From positions 33,241,501 to 33,305,500 of the forward strand of contig JARKIP010000005.1 in assembly GCA_029990175.1 (NCBI GenBank): 64,000 nucleotides of DNA, given 5' to 3'. Source of the stretch: Petunia secreta. Taxonomy: Eukaryota; Streptophyta; Magnoliopsida; Solanales; Solanaceae. Shown here in pieces: positions 58,947 through 64,000 of this stretch; positions within the stretch are counted from its first letter, which is position 1; every line of letters starts with the position of its first letter. A program made the translations under genes and the position numbers. The notes beneath the pieces are model-generated. The model worked only from the letters and a program-made list of their open reading frames with translations. It ran no database searches and had not been told where the DNA came from.

Positions 58947-61900
58947 TCAAACCATCAAGCCTACATTCAAAACAGGCACAGACAAAGCTTCCCACAACAA
59001 GAGTAGGTTAGTGTCAAAAGTGTGGGAAAACACACTCTTATGGTATAGCCAAGCATCAATAACAATGATAAAGCACATATTTCCGAAGAAAACAACAAGC
59101 ACTTGGCTTCCCCAATGGGTACACTCAATGCATGATTCATCAAGGAGATCAATAGGATAGAGAATATGCAAGATCAAGCCATTAAAATTCCTATGATCCC
59201 TAAGCCCAATAAGAACACACCAAAACGTCCCACGACAAGAGTAGGAAGGTCCAACAAGAGTGAGTACAAGTGATGTGAAAATCACACTTTTATGATAGAG
59301 CCAAGTATCAATACTAATAAAAAAGCTTATGTTCCCAAAGGAAACAACAAGTTCTTGGCTCAACAACGACAAGTACTCACTACCATAACAAGCAAAGAGA
59401 TCAATAAGATATGGAACATGCAAGATTAAGCAACTAAGTTCCTTATGACCTCCAAGCTTATGGTCATCACATCGAGCTTTGGCATGCTCAACACTCAAGG
59501 TGTGATCAACATATGGGATGGAGTAAGCAACATAATTCAAGCGACAACTAACATCGAATACTCCACTCCCCTTCTTGGAAGCACTCTTACACACACCAAG
59601 AGTGACTTCTCCTCCTCCCATTCCAACTCCAAGACAATCTTCCTCACTAGCCAAACTCCAAAGGAAGGTCTCCAAAATTGGCCCTTCATCATTATAGTCC
59701 ACACAATGAAGGTTAGGACTACTAGAAGATGGTTTAACACAACCAAAATCAAGACCACTCATCCCACTTGGAGTTTCAAACAATGGATCATCCATAGAGT
59801 CTAACTTTTCAAACCATGGAGGTTCTATTCTATTGCCAATCCTAGTCCGATACAATTTGCTACCACAAATGAGATCATGTTCACACAATGGAAATGTAAA
59901 AGCATGCACTTCAAATTCATGGTTATCCAAACACATGGTATCAAGACTAGGTTCTTCACTCTCACCCGAGGAGTCATTGAAAACAATTCGATCCATCTCA
60001 TTCACTAGGGACTCCTCAAGGTCACTACAACACATAGGTCCACCATTATCAAGAAATTCATCAAGGGTAAGAATAGAGCATTCATTCAACTCATCTTCCC
60101 CTTTATCAAATATAGGTGGGGTGTCATAACAAGGGTCACAAATAGGGTCAACTACACATTCTTCACTAATGAGAGGTTCAATGAAAACCGAGCTCACATC
60201 ATGATGTGGCTTATCATCCCTCTCAACTAATGGTTCACAATCACACACAAGTTGACCATTTGACTCTACACTAGTTGCAAACACATTGTAATCATACAAA
60301 TCATCAACTAGTGTTGAGTTACCACAAACACTACCATAAGACAAGGAAGTAACATGTTCAAGGGAAGAACTATCACTTACCTCTAAGTGGCCATCTTGCT
60401 CACTCAATGCATTTGAAATGTCATGGATTGTCTCTTCACCTTGAAGCTCACATTGAAGAGTTTCTTCACCTTGTCTATCCTTCTTGGGACATGATTGAGG
60501 CTCCATTTCTTTGCCTCCAAGAGTACCTACACAAGCATTCACAAGAATAGGAGAAAAAGATAAAGGGTTAAGGTTAGAATAAGGGGTGTCCTCACTCTTT
60601 TTTCCCTCTTTCTTTTCTCTCATTTTATTTTCAAGGTTAGGTGTAGATTCGGGTGGTGACATCCCACTCACATCACTCAACACATCCTCTCCTTTTTCCA
60701 CTCGAGGAATGTCACCGGTCACTCCCTTACTCCTCTCAATCTTTTGTCTCTCAAATTCGGGTGAATTGGGACGAGGCCCAAGAATACCCATAGCCGGAGT
60801 AGGTGGACTTTTAACATCAACCCGGAATCTAGGACTAAGAGACTCATCACTTGAGATCTCTTTCTTCTTTGTTGGTGAACCACACGGCTTTGGAGCTTGT
60901 GGTTTGGGGTTCACCTTGTCGACAATTGTCAACTCTTTTCTTGCACTAGTCCCACCCTTGCTTGTGATTGTAGGACTTCTTGTTTGCATATTGTTGCCCA
61001 TGGATTGAAGTTCTCGCTCCCTCCTCCATTGTATGATCCTAGCTTGCATCTCAATGGACATCTTTCCCCATCTACCGTAAGGTTCAAACTCATAAATCCC
61101 TTGACCCGTGGCCACTAGATACATATCCCGTTTAGCATCATAGTGAACCTCCTTGTTGTGCAACCATGGGTCACCTAGCCAAACTCCCACATTGGGTACG
61201 GGATACACATCACACCAAACATACTCATAGTAACCCTTATGAGATATGAGTACCCGTGCCTCCTTGAACACCCGAACTCCTTTGTACTCATAGGGGTACT
61301 TAAGATCTTGGCATGGTATGTTTAGCATTTGAACTACTCTTGGGTTAATGCAATTGGCATCGGTTCCACCAATTTGGAGCAAGTATCCATCAACCCTATT
61401 TACCCCAACAACAAACCTACTTCTACCCAAGTTTCGTATAGGTGCATCCAAAGAAGAGCTTGAATGTCCAAGACTAGTATTACCATCAACTCGGGTTTTC
61501 CTTATCCCTCTACTAGTGACAACACCACTAGAATAACCTCCACTTCCCGTCACTCTTCCAACATTAGAAGTGTTGTTGAAAGTCTGGGAAGATATACCAC
61601 TATGGAAACCATAATTGCCCGCCTTGGCTCCATAGCCCATAGCACCACTCCTACCACCACTACTAGAGCAACGCACCCCCGTAACGGTAAGAGCAAGACC
61701 ATTTCTCCTTCCACCATTCACATGGGAACTAGAAGATGCAAACCTCCCATTTCCCATGGAACAACCACCACCACCTCCCATACTAATGGAAGGTCCTCTA
61801 CTACTCTCTTGCTCACCACAAGCAACATCAAAAGAAGATGCAATTGAACAATTCTCATAATCAACCTCATCACCAATTCTCTCTACGTCGCTATCGTCAT

Positions 61901-62180
61901 GTTCAAATTCATCACAAGAAGAGTAAGTAGGATCATCATACCTTGAAGCGTCACCATCCTCATATTCTTGACTTGGAGCATAAGATTCTTCACATTCATC
62001 TTCGCATGCCCCATAGTCTTCTTCATCTGCATAATCAACATAGTGACCCGCTTCATCATCATAGGAGCCTTGGTTCCCCGAATCGTCATAGCAATACCCA
62101 TCATCATCATCATCATAGGAACCATAGTCTCCATCATCTCCGCATGAGTCATATCCTCCACAATCGTCATCCGAAGCCAT
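58947..62180 (-). CDS. Pol-replacing protein of F2, unknown function (1077 aa, intact)
   Basis: ATG 62180 (MASDDDCGGYDSCGDDGD); an in-frame TTG at 62192 is a less likely start. Residues 1-125 are extremely rich in Asp, Glu, Tyr and Gly; a Gly/Ser-rich part follows to about 255. Residues 260-365 are PR-like (FVVGVNRVDGYLLQIGGTDA, CDVYPVPNVGVWLGDPWL) with the catalytic Asp replaced by Gly. Then RFRVDVKSPPTPAMGILGPR, IERSKGVTGD, PHHDVSSVFIEP, CDPCYDTPP, GGPMCC and KGSGVFDVSCRLNY. The C-terminus has two related hydrophobic blocks, ISIDTWLYHKSV (about 59314-59285) and IVIDAWLYHKSV (about 59062-59033). No gag knuckle, RT or integrase. The frame has no stop in 1077 codons and matches F1 from the PR-like part on. 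Confidence 0.82.
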   Translation of the reverse strand: MASDDDCGGYDSCGDDGDYGSYDDDDDGYCYDDSGNQGSYDDEAGHYVDYADEEDYGACEDECEESYAPSQEYEDGDASRYDDPTYSSCDEFEHDDSDVERIGDEVDYENCSIASSFDVACGEQESSRGPSISMGGGGGCSMGNGRFASSSSHVNGGRRNGLALTVTGVRCSSSGGRSGAMGYGAKAGNYGFHSGISSQTFNNTSNVGRVTGSGGYSSGVVTSRGIRKTRVDGNTSLGHSSSSLDAPIRNLGRSRFVVGVNRVDGYLLQIGGTDANCINPRVVQMLNIPCQDLKYPYEYKGVRVFKEARVLISHKGYYEYVWCDVYPVPNVGVWLGDPWLHNKEVHYDAKRDMYLVATGQGIYEFEPYGRWGKMSIEMQARIIQWRRERELQSMGNNMQTRSPTITSKGGTSARKELTIVDKVNPKPQAPKPCGSPTKKKEISSDESLSPRFRVDVKSPPTPAMGILGPRPNSPEFERQKIERSKGVTGDIPRVEKGEDVLSDVSGMSPPESTPNLENKMREKKEGKKSEDTPYSNLNPLSFSPILVNACVGTLGGKEMEPQSCPKKDRQGEETLQCELQGEETIHDISNALSEQDGHLEVSDSSSLEHVTSLSYGSVCGNSTLVDDLYDYNVFATSVESNGQLVCDCEPLVERDDKPHHDVSSVFIEPLISEECVVDPICDPCYDTPPIFDKGEDELNECSILTLDEFLDNGGPMCCSDLEESLVNEMDRIVFNDSSGESEEPSLDTMCLDNHEFEVHAFTFPLCEHDLICGSKLYRTRIGNRIEPPWFEKLDSMDDPLFETPSGMSGLDFGCVKPSSSSPNLHCVDYNDEGPILETFLWSLASEEDCLGVGMGGGEVTLGVCKSASKKGSGVFDVSCRLNYVAYSIPYVDHTLSVEHAKARCDDHKLGGHKELSCLILHVPYLIDLFACYGSEYLSLLSQELVVSFGNISFFISIDTWLYHKSVIFTSLVLTLVGPSYSCRGTFWCVLIGLRDHRNFNGLILHILYPIDLLDESCIECTHWGSQVLVVFFGNMCFIIVIDAWLYHKSVFSHTFDTNLLLLWEALSVPVLNVGLMV

Positions 62181-63215
62181 AGTTGTAACCAAAGAGTTAA
62201 GGACCTCACAAGTTCACTCCCTCACGTGTATCACTCAAGAGATGTAACTCAATTTTCTTTCCACTCGTGTATACACGTTGGCTTTTATGACCTCACTCTA
62301 TTGTTCTCACCACTCAAGCCTTTTTCCACTCAAGACCTTCTTGTCTCTTAGTAATCACAATGGCAAGATCAATCAACTAATGTACCCGAGTAACGGTTCG
62401 GAATGGAGTTAATGCGACTCGATGAACGGAAGCTAGTTTAGTGCGCACTTGAAGCAAGCACATTCTACGACTTTAAGTAAAGACTTCAAGACACACAACA
62501 ACCTAAGGAATCAAAGATTAGTGTTAATAAAGTAGGACTAATACCTTAGAAACACTAACCAAGAGGTGCGGAAGCAAACGGAACACAAAAAGACACGAAA
62601 CGAAGCCAAACGGAGGCCTCCCAGGAGTGGGCGGTCCGCCTACTTAGGGAGGGCGCTCCGCCTACTCAAAATACAGAGAGTAACAAAAAAATAGGCGGAC
62701 CACCTACTATTTTGGGCGCCCCGCCTACTGGTGCTTTCAGCACAGTCCAAAAACGGGTTTTTGGCCCTTTTGCACCCAAATTTCGATGTTCCAAGGTGTT
62801 TTTTTCCAATCCGAAGGTACCCAATGGTGTTTTCAACTACTCCAATCAATCCCCAATGATTTATAACAACACCCAATCCATAACGAATCCAAATCAAGGA
62901 ATTTCAATCAAATTCAAGGGTTTTTCAATTTTGGGTTTTTTTTTTTTTTTTTTGATTTTTTTCAACTTTTGATTCTCAACACCAAATCATATAACAAGGG
63001 TACCAAATCAACGGGTAATCATCATAGATCAATCCCCGATATCAAACACCAAAGGAATCATCAAATCCAATCAACAATAAATTTTTTTTTTGTAATTTTC
63101 ACTTTTTTTCAATTTTTTTGTTTTTCTTCTTTTCTTCAACAACAAGAACAATAACAATAAAGTAAAGATAGGATGAACAAGGAACGTGGATTCGTAAGAA
63201 CGAAACCCGAGCCTT
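62181..63215 (-). other. Untranslated leader of F2
   Basis: Collinear with the F1 leader; palindromes 62628-62733; a long T run near 62938-62953. No gene seen. Confidence 0.8.
62628..62733. repeat. AGGCG-N3-CGCCT palindrome cluster, F2 leader
   Basis: Four units, centres gtc, ctc, gac and ccc. Confidence 0.85.
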
Positions 63216-63227
63216 GCTCTGATACCA
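63216..63227 (-). other. Primer-binding site of F2
   Basis: Reverse complement TGGTATCAGAGC, two bases from the LTR. Confidence 0.93.
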
Positions 63228-63537
63228 AATGATAAGACCCAAATAGGCGGAAGCGATAAGCTAATGATGCGGAAGCAACAATCACAAGATAACAAGAAAG
63301 TAAGGGATTGGGGAGAATAGAAATAGAAGAAAGAATTGAATCAAGCTAAACAATTAGATTAATTCAAAGGGAGAAGAGACTTGAACCATTAAACGGGATT
63401 CACACTAGCGGTGATCCTCCATGGATTCAACGTAAGAGATACACGAAGTCAACGCTTCAACAAGAAAGGCCTAGCCTATTCTATCTTCTCAATTCTATCT
63501 TCAAAACTAGCTACCTGAAATAAATGACTAAGTGTGG

Positions 63538-63545
63538 TATTTATA
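63538..63545 (-). promoter_or_regulatory. TATA box, F2 5' LTR
   Basis: TATAAATA on the minus strand; expected promoter of F2 RNA. Confidence 0.72.
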
Positions 63546-63676
63546 GGTTCACCACACTTCTAAATAAAATGTCTAAATAGCCCCTAAGTCTAGTCAAAAC
63601 AATACATGTCACTTAAGGCTATAGTTGGAATTACACTCAAAATAAGTAGGAAACCCGAATGGGCCTTCAGCAAACT

Positions 63677-63802
63677 AGGCGCCCCGCCTGACTAGTAGGC
63701 GCCCAGCCTGGAAAATGGGCGGTCCGCCTCTGCAGTAGGCGGCCAGAGATCCTGAGAGGTGTAGTCAACTAGGCGGTCCGCCTAGTCCAATGGGCGGTCC
63801 GC
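63677..63802. repeat. AGGCG-N3-CGCCT palindrome cluster, F2 5' LTR
   Basis: About five units; lacks a short decayed unit present in the 3' LTR. Confidence 0.87.
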
Positions 63803-64000
63803 CTCCTTCCTGGGAGACTTGGAAACGGCTCAAAATGGACTCTAAGTGTTCCTCCTTGGTCCGTAGCCGGTCCTCCCCCATTGGCGCTCAAGTCCATGAC
63901 TCCAAATCACTCTCGAACCCTCCTCGGTGCCTTTGCCTTGTATCCTTTGTCTCTCATGCTTGACTCTTGATGGTTGGCGCTTTGGCTTCAATTTGGGTCT

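Larger units (their letters stand above)
58124..64000 (-). mobile_element. Element F2, non-autonomous family F element (right end outside window)
   Basis: Minus-strand: 5' LTR 64000-63230 (truncated by the window), PBS 63227-63216, leader 63215-62181, ORF 62180-58947, PPT 58925-58913, 3' LTR 58912-58124. It is inserted in the ORF of G3; aaggc (58119-58123) is the expected target-duplication copy. Confidence 0.93.
63230..64000 (-). repeat. 5' LTR of F2 (partial, cut by window end)
   Basis: Starts (as LTR end) tgataagaccc at 63230 and runs off the window close to its own start. Nearly identical to 58124-58912, apart from a short difference in the palindrome region. Confidence 0.94.

Overview
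The window is plant nuclear DNA made almost entirely of nested Ty3/gypsy-type LTR retrotransposons. I see no host gene, structural RNA gene or prokaryotic feature. The evidence for a plant is a 12-nt primer-binding site, TGGTATCAGAGC, that pairs with plant initiator tRNA-Met beside almost every LTR, chromovirus-like gag with a single CCHC knuckle, retropepsin, RT, RNase H and integrase in that order, 5-bp target-site duplications (TSDs), and repeated nesting. The species cannot be fixed from the sequence. Seven LTR families or lineages are named here by letter: A, B, C, D, F, G, and the host lineage H, whose own LTRs are not in the window.

Layout. 1-2114: left-truncated A4 (minus). 2115-4644: 5' part of D2 (minus). 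4645-5210: 36 unplaced bases and an orphan integrase fragment (plus). 5211-11827: C2 (minus), a non-autonomous element whose pol is replaced by a long unknown coding region. 11828-12619: A3 remnant. 12620-45088: D1 (minus), split by B (15480-19908, TSD GGGCT) and by C1 (23801-45012, TSD CAAGT). C1 is split by A2 (25683-39184, minus, TSD GCGTG), which is split by A1 (28752-36264, plus, TSD GCATG). 45089-54150: pieces of H (plus), interrupted by solo LTR G1 (45238-46075, TSD GGGTG) and by F1 (46495-51826, TSD GATGG). 54151-55691: two G LTRs in a near-perfect inverted palindrome, leading into G3 (minus, to 58123). 58124-64000: F2 (minus), inserted in G3 and cut by the window end. The deepest nest is H > D1 > C1 > A2 > A1.

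How it works together. A1, A2, C1, D1 and H are or were autonomous (gag-PR-RT-RH-INT), though each now carries lesions. C2, F1, F2 and G3 look like parasites: they keep LTRs, leader, polypurine tract and the extreme C-terminal integrase block, but RT, RNase H and most of integrase are replaced by a related acidic protein of unknown function ending in a hydrophobic segment with the motif WLYHKSV. This module sits behind three different LTR families (C, F, G), and two copies (C2, F2) are uninterrupted ORFs of more than 1000 codons. It is the best candidate for an undescribed system here. A second candidate is a short interrupted palindrome, AGGCG-N3-CGCCT, clustered in both the U3 region (about 100-150 bp upstream of the TATA box) and the untranslated leader of families C, D, F and G, but not A or B.
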